A DNA stretch of 64,000 nucleotides from Aminobacterium colombiense DSM 12261 (GCF_000025885.1 NC_014011.1:1612001-1676000); one strand, 5' to 3'; positions 34,888-42,861 are shown, counted from the stretch's first letter. Numbers and translations: made by a program. The notes: generated by a model not told the origin, from the letters alone.

Positions 34888-36054
34888 ATGAAAAACTACA
34901 GTGATTATACAGACCTCATTGACGAAGCCATAGAAAAAAATATAGATCCAGTCTGGGATCTGAACCTCTACATGGCCTCCCATCCAGAACTGGGGGGACA
35001 GGAATACGAAGCAAGCCGGCGAATGAAAGACATGCTTGAGAAGAGCGGATTCGCAATAACTTATCCATACTGCAATATACCGACTTCCTTTAACGCTCAA
35101 AGAGGGCAAAGGGGACCGTCTGTGGCCCTTCTGGCAGAATATGACGCTTTGCCTGAAATAGGCCATGGCTGTGGTCACTGCCTTCATGGCGGCATGACCC
35201 TGCTTGCCGGGCTCGCCCTCTCTCCGCTCCTTGAAAGAATTCCCGGCATTCTTTACGTCATTGGAACCCCTTCGGAAGAAACAAATGGCGCAAAGGTCAC
35301 ACTTGCAAAAAATGGCGTTTTTGACTCCATGGATCTGGCCATGATGATCCACTGCAATGACACCACAAACTATGTGCAGTACCGATCCCTGGCCATGGAC
35401 GCCATTGAATTTACTTTTAAGGGGCAAACTGCCCATGCTGCCGGCGCTCCATGGGAGGGACGGAACGCCCTCAATGGGGTGCAGCTTTTCTTTCACGCCA
35501 TTGACATGCTTCGACAGCATGTGAAACCAACCGTTCGAATGCATGGCATCATATCCCACGGAGGAGAAGCTCCCAATATAGTTCCAGACAGAGCTTCTGC
35601 TAAATTTTATTTTAGAGCCATGGAGAGAACGTATCTTGATAGAGTTTTGGAAAAAGCTTTTAACTGCGCGAAAGGCGCGGCTATGGCCAGTGAAACGTCG
35701 ATACAGTGGGAAAATGTGGAATTCAGTTTTGATGAGATGCGTCCAAACCATACTGCGGAAGAGATGATGGAAGAAATATTTAAAGAATGTGGAGTTGATA
35801 CAGTGAGCGCTCCCGGACCTGGAGGCTCCAGCGACATGGGCAATGTGAGTCAACACTGTCCCGCCCTTCAGCCGTTACTTGCCATTACCCAAGTGCCAAC
35901 GCCTCACCATACAAGAGCTTTTGCTGAGGCTGTGACAACTCCCGAAGCCAGGGAGACCCTGAAAACAGGAGCTCGTATTTTGGCACGAGCAGCTCTTCGA
36001 ACCTTCCTCGATTCGTTTTTTCGCGAAGAAATGAGGGCAGAATTTCTTTCATAA
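34888..36054 (+). CDS. M20 family amidohydrolase (AbgB-like)
   Basis: Zinc metallopeptidase/amidohydrolase of the M20D group, likely removing an N-acyl or p-aminobenzoyl-type group or splitting a dipeptide. Metal-site segments: AEYDALPEIGHGCGHCLHGG, TPSEETNGAKV, and C-terminal TPHHTRAF; lid domain TAHAAGAPWEGRNALNG. The sequence GHGCGH is typical of the AbgB subgroup. Length is 388 aa. SD AAAAGGAGG precedes ATG 34888. A second, more IAA-hydrolase-like M20 enzyme is encoded at 38767-39951; they are not close copies. Confidence 0.9.
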   Translation: MKNYSDYTDLIDEAIEKNIDPVWDLNLYMASHPELGGQEYEASRRMKDMLEKSGFAITYPYCNIPTSFNAQRGQRGPSVALLAEYDALPEIGHGCGHCLHGGMTLLAGLALSPLLERIPGILYVIGTPSEETNGAKVTLAKNGVFDSMDLAMMIHCNDTTNYVQYRSLAMDAIEFTFKGQTAHAAGAPWEGRNALNGVQLFFHAIDMLRQHVKPTVRMHGIISHGGEAPNIVPDRASAKFYFRAMERTYLDRVLEKAFNCAKGAAMASETSIQWENVEFSFDEMRPNHTAEEMMEEIFKECGVDTVSAPGPGGSSDMGNVSQHCPALQPLLAITQVPTPHHTRAFAEAVTTPEARETLKTGARILARAALRTFLDSFFREEMRAEFLS

Positions 36055-36063
36055 ATGCTAATT

Positions 36064-36098
36064 AAAAAGAGGCCGCCCCTAAAAGGGACGGCCTCAAA
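36064..36098 (-). terminator. Terminator after the hypothetical gene 36139-36555 (also faces the M20 gene)
   Basis: GAGGCCG (36069-36075) pairs with CGGCCTC (36089-36095), with an inner CCC/GGG pair. On the minus strand TTTTTAATT follows, a good intrinsic terminator; on the plus strand the downstream run is A-rich. Confidence 0.7.
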
Positions 36099-36138
36099 GA
36101 AAGAGATGGTAAAACATCTTCGCCATTTCTTCTTTATT

Positions 36139-36555
36139 TCATTTCAATATCTCCCAGTACCCATCCACTTCAAAGGGAAGATCTATAACTTCATTACCCT
36201 TTACAGAAATAACTTTTTCCCAATCTGGGTGGCATCGAATAGGGTAATAAGGATTTTCGTTTTCATCTTTCCATAAAAGGGGCAATGTGTATTCTTCAGC
36301 TTCAACAATAATTTGACGCTCCTCTGTCATAAATTTTCGGAAAAGGGTCAATTCCTGAAGGCCAAAGAACTCGTCACAATACCCTTTGGCGAGAGAATGG
36401 TTCTGCCTAGGAATGAGATGATAGTCGAGAAGCAAAAAATGATAGGGGGCAACACGGATCCTTTCCGCGCGGAGCGGTATCCATAAAATAGACACATCCT
36501 TTCTTTCATTCAATTCATGAAAGAAGGAAAAGGCCCTGAACACCTTTTCTGCCAT
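36139..36555 (-). CDS. Hypothetical protein, 138 aa
   Basis: I do not recognise a family. It starts MAEKVFRAFSFFHELN and lacks a signal peptide or membrane helix. Aromatic and charged residues are frequent (WIPLRAERIRVAPYHF, YYPIRCHPDWEKVIS). The C-terminal half, with VKGNEVIDLPFEVDGYWEIL, looks beta-rich. It is divergent to larB with 75 bp between starts and ends in its own terminator, which supports a real gene. No catalytic pattern is visible. Confidence 0.6.
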   Translation of the reverse strand: MAEKVFRAFSFFHELNERKDVSILWIPLRAERIRVAPYHFLLLDYHLIPRQNHSLAKGYCDEFFGLQELTLFRKFMTEERQIIVEAEEYTLPLLWKDENENPYYPIRCHPDWEKVISVKGNEVIDLPFEVDGYWEILK

Positions 36556-36630
36556 ATGAAGCGCCTCCTTGTTTTATGCTCTTCAGATCAAGTACAATCA
36601 TTTGCATATATTCCAAACAGGAAAGTTTTG

Positions 36631-37395
36631 GTGATTAAAATGGATGATCAAGAACTCAAGAAACTAACTCGTCAATTGATAGACGGCACTCTCGACACAG
36701 ACCAGTTTATCCAGAAAATAAAGAGTTTGCCTTTTCAGGATCTGGGAGAGGTAAAACTAGACACCCATCGCGCCCTCCGTAAGGGTTTCGCTGAAATCGT
36801 ATATTGTCCAGGCAAAAGTGATGAACAGCTTGAGAATATTGCCCGCGCTCTTGCAAATACAAAAGAAAATGTTCTTTTTTCCCGAGCCGCGCCCCATCAA
36901 TATGAGGTAGTTCTCTCTATACTTCACGATGCATACTACCACGAAAAGGCCAAGATGATCGGCATAAAACGCCGGGAAACACAAACAACTGTTACAGGCC
37001 TCACAGTGGTCAGCGCAGGAAGCAGCGACATCCCCGTCGCAGAAGAAGCGGCAGTAACAGCAGAATATATGGGGTGCGCCCCAAAACGACTGTACGACAT
37101 CGGCATCGCGGGACTCCATCGTCTGCTTGCCCATATTGAAACCCTTCAGTCCTCCCTGGCAATAGTCGCTGTGGCAGGAATGGAAGGGGCTCTCCCCAGC
37201 GTCCTGGCAGGCCTCGTTTCCTGTCCGGTTATAGGAGTGCCAACCAGCACCGGTTACGGAGCCAACCTTAGCGGGGTAGCTCCCCTGCTAACCATGCTCA
37301 ACTCCTGTGCCACCGGCGTTTCGGTAGTCAATATAGACAACGGCCTCGGAGCTGGATATCTCGCCGGGCGAATTGTACTTCAGTCCACCAACTGA
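36631..37395 (+). CDS. larB: Nickel pincer cofactor biosynthesis protein LarB
   Basis: In the lactate racemase pathway LarB carboxylates and hydrolyses nicotinic acid adenine dinucleotide. The AIRC (PurE-like) fold is visible: TVVSAGSSDIPVAEEAAVTAEYMG, then VAVAGMEGALPSVLAGLVSCPVIGVPTSTGYG, with GVSVVNIDNGLGAGYLAG at the end. Length is 254 aa from GTG 36631, which has SD AGGAAAG 5 nt upstream; ATG 36640 is the alternative. larA, larC and larE are not in the window, so it is isolated here. Confidence 0.9.
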   Translation: MIKMDDQELKKLTRQLIDGTLDTDQFIQKIKSLPFQDLGEVKLDTHRALRKGFAEIVYCPGKSDEQLENIARALANTKENVLFSRAAPHQYEVVLSILHDAYYHEKAKMIGIKRRETQTTVTGLTVVSAGSSDIPVAEEAAVTAEYMGCAPKRLYDIGIAGLHRLLAHIETLQSSLAIVAVAGMEGALPSVLAGLVSCPVIGVPTSTGYGANLSGVAPLLTMLNSCATGVSVVNIDNGLGAGYLAGRIVLQSTN

Positions 37396-37527
37396 CTTGA
37401 TTCCGGAGCAAGAAATTGACAAACTTGAAAAGAGAGGGAGGGGGGAGAAGAACAGGCTTCTGCGAAGTGTTATAATTCGAAGGACAGAAGATTAATGAAT
37501 GATTCTATGGGGAGGAGTGGCGCCTGT

Positions 37528-38748
37528 ATGATCAGCAGGTCACTTATCGAAAAAATATTTGCTGCCGCAAGCATTGAAAGGTGGAACGATCACCCTCGGC
37601 CCGTTCAATTTACAGAGCTGGCAAAACAGGCCCATAAAATGATCATCGCTTATGTTATTGCTCGACATGAAGAGGATCGTGGAAAATCTCTTCATTGGCA
37701 ATCCTTGATCGAGGGAGGTATCTTTGAATTTCTCCACCGAGTTATCCTCACCGACATAAAACCACCTGTTTTCCATAAACTGATGGCCCATAAAAAAGAA
37801 CGGGATAAATTGAACTTATGGGTTGTGGAACGGTTGCAAAACGATCTGGAAGCCCTTTCCCCCGCTCTTTTCAACCGTTTCAGCCACTACCTTCTGACAG
37901 ATCCCGATTCTAACCGGGAGCGTAAAATACTGCGGGCAGCCCATTATCTCGCAACAAAGTGGGAATTTGACTATATTTACGAATGGAGCCGCCCTCTTTA
38001 CGGCATAGACGCTACAAAGGACGAAATAAACAGGCAAATAGAAGAACACCGCGAACTCGGCGCGGTACAGACTATGTTAATGAACCGTGAACTCCCTGAT
38101 ACAGAAAAGGGGATCTATGGTTTTATTGCTCTTGTGGGGCAGCTGCGTTTTCAAAAACGCTGGGCTCAAACCCCCAGGATCCCGGAAACATCTGTTCTGG
38201 GACACCTGCTTATAGTTGCTATCCTTTCATATTTTATAGCCCTGGAAATAGGAGCCTGTCCCAGGCGAAGCTACAATGATTTCTTCGGTGGGCTTTTCCA
38301 CGACCTTCCAGAGGTTCTCACCCGTGATATTATTTCTCCCGTAAAAAACTCAGTGGAGGGACTTGATGACCTTATTAAGGAATACGAACGTCAGGCCATG
38401 GAAGAAAAAGTTTACCCCTTGATTCCCTTTGAATGGCGAAGGGAGATTCGCTATTTTACAGAAGATGAATTCTTAAATCGCATTTGGCCCGCAGATAACT
38501 CATCTCCCCAGATTCTTCAGTCTGAAGAAATAGAAGAAACCCTGAACAATGATGAGCAAAACCCTATAGACGGCAGAGTTATCGAAGCATGCGATAAGTT
38601 CTCTGCCTTTGTAGAGGCCTCTCTTTCCATGCGGACAGGCATTACATCCCCGGCATTGGATGAAGCCAAACGAAAACTCTATGCACGATACGCCAATAAA
38701 AAGCTTTACGGTTTTCCTGTGGGAATGCTCTTTGATTTCTTCTGGTAA
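37528..38748 (+). CDS. HD-domain (YfbR-like) hydrolase
   Basis: A protein of 406 aa with an HD phosphohydrolase fold in its C-terminal half. His and Asp ligands: ETSVLGHLLIVAIL (H), FFGGLFHDLPEVLTRDIISPVK (HD), and VIEACDKFSAFVEASL (D). The N-terminal part (to about residue 200) has no family that I recognise; MIIAYVIARHEEDRG and FLHRVILTDIKPP may be a second degenerate HD segment. ATG 37528 is preferred because GGAGGAG lies about 10 nt upstream; ATG 37495 lacks an SD. Likely hydrolyses a nucleotide phosphate. Confidence 0.75.
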   Translation: MISRSLIEKIFAAASIERWNDHPRPVQFTELAKQAHKMIIAYVIARHEEDRGKSLHWQSLIEGGIFEFLHRVILTDIKPPVFHKLMAHKKERDKLNLWVVERLQNDLEALSPALFNRFSHYLLTDPDSNRERKILRAAHYLATKWEFDYIYEWSRPLYGIDATKDEINRQIEEHRELGAVQTMLMNRELPDTEKGIYGFIALVGQLRFQKRWAQTPRIPETSVLGHLLIVAILSYFIALEIGACPRRSYNDFFGGLFHDLPEVLTRDIISPVKNSVEGLDDLIKEYERQAMEEKVYPLIPFEWRREIRYFTEDEFLNRIWPADNSSPQILQSEEIEETLNNDEQNPIDGRVIEACDKFSAFVEASLSMRTGITSPALDEAKRKLYARYANKKLYGFPVGMLFDFFW

Positions 38749-38766
38749 TCCTTTTTTGCCACTATT

Positions 38767-39951
38767 CTATCTACCTTCAAGAAAACGAAGAGCCACTGCT
38801 GCCATTAGCGCTGATCCCACTGGCAAGCAGGCTTCATCTACATCGAAAAAAGGGCTGTGCAGGGGATGAACCAATCCCTTTTCTGTGTTGCCCGTACCTA
38901 AAAGAAAATATGATCCCGGCGCTTTTTGAAGAAAATAGGCAAAATCATCAACTCCCATGTTAGGCTCTTTCATCACGTGGACCCTGTCGTCCCCCAACAA
39001 TTCTCGCCCACACGCCGCTACCAGGTGTGTCATATCCTCATCATTCACAAGGCTAGGATACCCTTCTGTAAAAGAGATCTCTCCTATAGCACCCAGAGCA
39101 TCAGGAATATTCTGGGCGACACGGCGCAGGAGCGCTCTAACAAAGAGCCGGGTATCGGGATCCATTGTTCGGATAATACCCCTCATCTCAGCTCTGTCCG
39201 CAATAATATTTCCTGCCGTTCCGGCGTGAAAAGAACCTACAGTAACCACCACAGGGTCAAAAGGAGAAGTACGCCGACTCACTATGTGCTGAAGGGCGCC
39301 TACCATCTCTGATCCTACAGCCACCGCATCAATCCCCCTGTGGGGCTCAGCTCCATGACTCCCTGAACCATGGATAACTATATGGAACATATCAGAAGCG
39401 GCCCTGAACTTACCGTAGCCAATGCCAATGGTTCCAGCTTCCAACCCAGGATCACAATGAAGACTAAAGACCGCATCCACCTTTGGGGCCTCCATTATTT
39501 TCTCTTCTATCATGGGGAGAGCTCCGCCATTTGTTTCTTCGGCAGGCTGAAAAAAGAACTTCACAGTTCCACTGAATTTTTCTCTCATGGCCGCAAGAAG
39601 GGATGCTGTTCCAAGAAGAGAGGCAGTATGAACATCATGTCCACACGCATGCATTCGTCCTTCTACTTTTGAAGCATAGACAGCCTTTGTGGCCTCATAA
39701 ACCGGCAAAGCATCCATATCCGCCCGAAAGGCTACGGTTTTGCCTCCATTACCCCCTTGAAGCACGCCAACGACACCCGTTCCCGCCACTCGGAAGTGGC
39801 GGATATCAAGGTCATCGAGTTCCTTCTCGACAAGCCTTGCCGTATTTTCACAATTAAAGTCCAGCTCCGGATTTTCGTGGATCCTACGACGTAACGCAAT
39901 AAGATATTCTTTCTTTTCCAGCGCTAAAGAATTCAGTTCTTTAAAGCTCAT
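38767..39951 (-). CDS. M20D family amidohydrolase (N-acyl-amino acid/IAA-amino acid hydrolase type)
   Basis: Zinc amidohydrolase with metal site FRADMDALPV, GRMHACGHDVHTASLLG (Cys and His), FQPAEETNGGA (Glu) and a C-terminal VDDFAYFLQKAPGSYF. Length is 394 aa. This is the IAA-amino acid/hippurate hydrolase subgroup, removing acyl groups from amino acids. ATG 39951 is followed by SFKELNSLALEK. The gene is convergent with the HD protein and divergent to the thioredoxin operon. Confidence 0.9.
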   Translation of the reverse strand: MSFKELNSLALEKKEYLIALRRRIHENPELDFNCENTARLVEKELDDLDIRHFRVAGTGVVGVLQGGNGGKTVAFRADMDALPVYEATKAVYASKVEGRMHACGHDVHTASLLGTASLLAAMREKFSGTVKFFFQPAEETNGGALPMIEEKIMEAPKVDAVFSLHCDPGLEAGTIGIGYGKFRAASDMFHIVIHGSGSHGAEPHRGIDAVAVGSEMVGALQHIVSRRTSPFDPVVVTVGSFHAGTAGNIIADRAEMRGIIRTMDPDTRLFVRALLRRVAQNIPDALGAIGEISFTEGYPSLVNDEDMTHLVAACGRELLGDDRVHVMKEPNMGVDDFAYFLQKAPGSYFLLGTGNTEKGLVHPLHSPFFDVDEACLPVGSALMAAVALRFLEGR

Positions 39952-40050
39952 GGCCAGCCTCCCACCCGTTCCAAGAACATTAATTATCTTTTTTACGGTA
40001 TCATATCAAATTTTTGCGGTAAAAAAGACTACAATAGGGATCATATACCC

Positions 40051-40078
40051 TTGACGGGTACCCAAAGTCCCGTATAAT
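40051..40078 (+). promoter_or_regulatory. Promoter of the selenothioredoxin-ccdA operon
   Basis: TTGACG (40051-40056), 16-nt spacer, TATAAT (40073-40078). Starts about 24 nt before the GTG start. Confidence 0.7.
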
Positions 40079-40108
40079 CAAGATCATAAAAACGGAGGTG
40101 CATATTCT

Positions 40109-40519
40109 GTGAAAATGCGAAATGTTATTATCATTACAATACTCCTTCTAGCAATTGGAGGAACATTTTACATACGGGAAAACGGAAGACAACAAAAGGA
40201 GCACAATGTGATCATAGCAGAAGCGCCTACAGCCCTGCCAGTCATTATAGATCTTAGTGCGGCAGGCTGACCAGCGTGTGTTCAGATGTCCAAAGTTTTG
40301 GACGATTTTTCTGCTCAATATGGTGATCAGGTTCGCGTGGAAAGGGTAGATGTAATGCAAAATTCAGAGTTAGCTCAAAAATATGAGGTCAGATATGTTC
40401 CTACCCTGGTTTTTGAAGATGGGAATGGTAACATCTTAGGGAAAGAAGTAGGCTACCTGTCTTTGGAAGAGATTATTATAAAATTGGAAGAGTATGGAAT
40501 AACTCTGACATCAAAGTAG
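40109..40519 (+). CDS. Selenocysteine-containing membrane-anchored thioredoxin-like protein (UGA at 40268-40270)
   Basis: A 136-aa thioredoxin-fold protein whose frame contains an in-frame TGA read as selenocysteine. From GTG 40109 (SD GGAGGTG at 40094-40100) the frame is open through a hydrophobic anchor NVIIITILLLAIGG, into LPVIIDLSAAG, then UGA, then P-A-C and VQMSKVLDDFSAQYGD, a normal thioredoxin helix. Sec is residue 54 and Cys 57, so the active site is U-P-A-C instead of C-x-x-C. The cis-Pro strand VRYVPTLVFEDGNGN follows. A stem-loop sits 17 nt after the UGA. It is anchored with its domain outside the cytoplasm and is next to a CcdA-like gene, which would reduce it. Confidence 0.88.
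40288..40303 (+). promoter_or_regulatory. Candidate bacterial SECIS element of the selenothioredoxin
   Basis: GTCCAA (40288-40293), loop AGTT, TTGGAC (40298-40303). A 6-bp stem with the apical G expected of bSECIS, 17 nt downstream of the UGA. The G lies 27 nt from the U of the UGA. Confidence 0.7.
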
Positions 40520-40533
40520 GCGAGGAGGCCAAC

Positions 40534-41238
40534 ATGCAGCAAATATTTGAGTCAATTTACAGCAGCCTCCATGCTTCTAGCGGATTGGCCTTGACAGCAG
40601 CTTTTGTATGGGGCGTTTTCAGCATACTCTTAAGTCCTTGCAACTTGGTGACCATTCCCCTTGTGGTAGGGTATATCGAAAGCACCCGAACTGAAAAAAG
40701 TGCTAGTGCTTTTACAATCTCCCTGGCCTTTTCCAGTGGAATATTCGTTAATCTTGCCCTTGTTGGCATGGTGCTTACCTCCACGGGAATTTTAATGACA
40801 GATATTGGCAAATATACAAACTACATTGTGGCCTGTGTCTTCTTTCTCATCGGCCTCCACCTTCTCAAAGTCATTCAAATTCCCTGGTTTGGACAAAAAG
40901 AGATTAAGGCGGGCAAAAACAGAGGACTTTCAGGAGCTCTTATTCTTGGAATTGTCTCTGGCCTGGCCCTCGGCCCTTGTAGTTTTGCCTATGTAGCCCC
41001 TCTGCTGGCCTTAACCATAAAAACTGCCGCTGTCAATTTAGTTTTCGCTCTCTCACTAGTGGTGTTTTATGCTCTGGGACACTGCTCTGTCATCGTTATT
41101 GCCGGAACATCAGCAGATTTCGTTTCTAAATTTCTTCAATGGGATGAACACTCAAAAGGGCTCACTATCGTTAATAACATTTGCGGCGTTCTCATTCTCC
41201 TGGCTGGTCTTTATTTTATATACACAGTTCCCCAATAA
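40534..41238 (+). CDS. ccdA: CcdA/DsbD-type transmembrane electron-transfer protein
   Basis: Six-helix membrane protein of the CcdA family that carries reducing equivalents from cytoplasmic thioredoxin to extracytoplasmic thiol proteins. Paired cysteines are in helix 1 (FSILLSPCNLVTIPL) and helix 4 (SGLALGPCSFAYVAPL), as in all CcdA. Length is 234 aa. It starts 14 bp after the stop of the selenothioredoxin gene with SD GCGAGGAGG, so they form one operon and probably one relay. Cytochrome c maturation partners are not seen here, so a role in disulfide reduction is more likely. Confidence 0.9.
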   Translation: MQQIFESIYSSLHASSGLALTAAFVWGVFSILLSPCNLVTIPLVVGYIESTRTEKSASAFTISLAFSSGIFVNLALVGMVLTSTGILMTDIGKYTNYIVACVFFLIGLHLLKVIQIPWFGQKEIKAGKNRGLSGALILGIVSGLALGPCSFAYVAPLLALTIKTAAVNLVFALSLVVFYALGHCSVIVIAGTSADFVSKFLQWDEHSKGLTIVNNICGVLILLAGLYFIYTVPQ

Positions 41239-41242
41239 AACC

Positions 41243-41276
41243 AAGAGGGACGCTCATTTTACTCTGCGCCCCTCTT
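41243..41276. terminator. Terminator after ccdA, usable in both directions
   Basis: AAGAGGG (41243-41249) and CGC pair with GCG and CCCTCTT (41270-41276). TTTTATT follows on the minus strand, next to the small minus-strand reading frames. Confidence 0.6.
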
Positions 41277-41475
41277 CACTTTCTGGCATTTCGACCATTC
41301 CGTCGAAAACCTTTCCCTACCGGGAATATATCAGGAATTTCTTCCTGAGGTCGACTTCTATTCAGTTGTTCGTACGTAGAAGGTTCCATTACACTTATTT
41401 TCCCATCCCCTCCTTCGCCGATCCTTTAAGCATCTTTATTCTATTCCCCTTTGTGGCAACGCGCAAAAGCTCCAC
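41276..41475 (-). pseudogene. Possible small gene broken by one frameshift (or two small frames)
   Basis: In the 416-nt gap between ccdA and the peroxiredoxin gene. A GTG at 41475 with SD AGGAG five nt upstream opens a frame VELLRVATKGNRIKMLKG.. that stops at TAA 41395. A second frame from ATG 41389 (MEPSTYEQLN...) ends at TGA 41276. Adding one A in the AAAA run near 41398 would join them into a 66-aa protein rich in Arg and Lys at the end (GKGFRRNGRNARK). A terminator with T-run follows directly. No family recognised. Confidence 0.3.
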
Positions 41476-41598
41476 GGCTTCTCCTGGAGCTCTAAGGGGC
41501 AAGAAATAGCCTATAGACTAGGCAAAGATCGCAAAAACTGTAATTATCGCATATTTTTGAATTATTACACTTGCGCTACACGCTGTGGGAGCAAAATA

Positions 41599-41626
41599 AA
41601 AGGGGTGCTGATCACTGCACCCCTTT
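41599..41626 (-). terminator. Terminator of the selenoperoxiredoxin gene
   Basis: AAAGGGGTGC (41599-41608) pairs with GCACCCCTTT (41617-41626), followed on the minus strand by TTATTTT. Confidence 0.8.
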
Positions 41627-41654
41627 ACTTCTCTGCTCTTCCTTATTACTCAAA

Positions 41655-42377
41655 TTACTTCTTGTAAACGTCACGTGGATTCCATTTTTGCCAGACCTTT
41701 GCCACGAGCTCAATACCTGGTTCAAGAACTTTGCCGCCAGGCTGCCAGCCAGACGGGGTAACTTGGGATCCACCAGTCTCTCTTACAAGTTGAAAGGCTT
41801 TTATTTGCCTAATCATTTCGTCTACATTGCGCCCCACGGGTGGAGTAAGAACCTCCATGGCCTGTATAACGCCGTCCGGATCAATAATGAAACGGCCCCG
41901 CACATCTACCCCGGCTACGGAATCATATACTCCGTAGGCGCTCCCTATGTTTCCGCCACCATCTGAAGCCATATGGAAGGGAACTCCGCCTTCCGCCATT
42001 TTCGAAAGCTCTGTGTCATTCCATACTTTATGAACAAACTGGCTGTCCACACTTACGGAAATAACTTCTACGCCAAGGCCATTAATTTCTTCATATCTGT
42101 CAGCAACTGCTGACACTTCAGTAGCTCAGACGAAAGTAAAATCTCCTGGATAGAAACATAGCAAAACCCATTTGCCTGCGAAATCAGACAATGTAACGGT
42201 CGTAAAAGTTCCTTTATAATAGGCTGGAGCTGTGAAGTCAGGAGCTTTTCTTCCTACCATAATGGTCATTTTACCCTCCTCCTTCTGTGAGGATTTTGCT
42301 TCAACTTGTTCTTTCTGAGATTCCTGTTTCTCGATTTTTGCTATAGGTACAGTGCAGCCGCTCTTTTTTTCTGTCAT
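41655..42377 (-). CDS. Selenocysteine peroxiredoxin (AhpC/TSA family; UGA at 42128-42126)
   Basis: Thiol peroxidase in which the peroxidatic cysteine is encoded by UGA. The frame reads FYPGDFTFV-U-ATEVSAVADRYEEI, where ordinary family members have FVCPTE. Without readthrough, the frame would be cut into two pieces exactly at the catalytic residue. Sec is residue 84 of the long form, or 48 counted from the internal ATG 42269, which matches the normal position of the peroxidatic residue. Both starts have a strong SD. The resolving-cysteine region reads QVTPSGWQPG, with Thr where AhpC has Cys, so it acts as a one-Sec enzyme needing an outside reductant. The C-terminal half (DSVAGVDVRGRFIIDPDG) is normal. 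Confidence 0.9.
42098..42115 (-). promoter_or_regulatory. Candidate bacterial SECIS element of the selenoperoxiredoxin
   Basis: On the minus strand TGTCAGC (42115-42109), loop AGTT, GCTGACA (42104-42098): a perfect 7-bp stem 10 nt downstream of the UGA with the same AGUU loop as the thioredoxin element. Confidence 0.7.
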
Positions 42378-42462
42378 TTACTCCCCTCCTCTCAAAAATC
42401 TCTTTAATAATATCACAATAATCAAAGGCTATTTAGAAGAATTCTTTTTATAACAAAAAGAT

Positions 42463-42726
42463 ATGATCTATCTGCAATTCTCTGCCACTTCTCTTACCGA
42501 CAGCGTTCATTTCTGGCATTTCCCATTTTTCAAATACGAGAATCCTATGGAGATAAAATCGAGGTCTCCATGGTAAATCCACGAAACATCTTAATCATTT
42601 ATTGACAATATCCGTTATAATATTAGGTGCAATGTCCCGATATGGATATTGGAAGGAGAGAAAATCTACGAAGGAATTCCTTCATGGGAAGAGCTCAAGG
42701 CATTAATAGATTCCAGACTCAGTTGA
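42463..42726 (+). pseudogene. Decayed thioredoxin-like gene
   Basis: Located in the 569-nt gap before typA. From ATG 42463 one frame reads MIYLQFSATSLTDSVHFW, where thioredoxins have a CxxC pair; here both would-be cysteines are Ser. The +2 frame then reads YGDKIEVSMVNPRNILIIY up to a TGA at 42603. The first frame then continues DNIRYNIRCNVPIWILEGEK and ends PSWEELKALIDSRLS at TGA 42726. Put together, the three parts give a normal small thioredoxin-fold order, including a cis-Pro (NVP). Two compensating indels and loss of the active site mark it as dead. The remainder of the gap (42378-42462 and 42727-42861) shows nothing that I can name. Confidence 0.5.
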
Positions 42727-42861
42727 CAATTATTCCAGCATAAAGCCTGCGAAGCGATTTTCATATTCCCACTTTTGTTTCTCATTTATAAACTTTAAAC
42801 AACAAAATAAAAGACAGTCAAAGAGAGATATTGTCTAAATGGCAACATTTGCTTCTTACGG

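Noticed and set aside
34798-35856. 352-codon minus-strand frame
   Set aside because: It lies opposite the M20 amidohydrolase gene, is rich in His, Ser and Phe without any family pattern, and lacks an SD; it is the antisense shadow of that gene.
42601-42619. TTGACA...TATAAT promoter in the gap before typA
   Set aside because: The spacing is only 8 nt between the two hexamers, too short for a sigma-70 promoter, and the bases lie inside the thioredoxin-like remnant.
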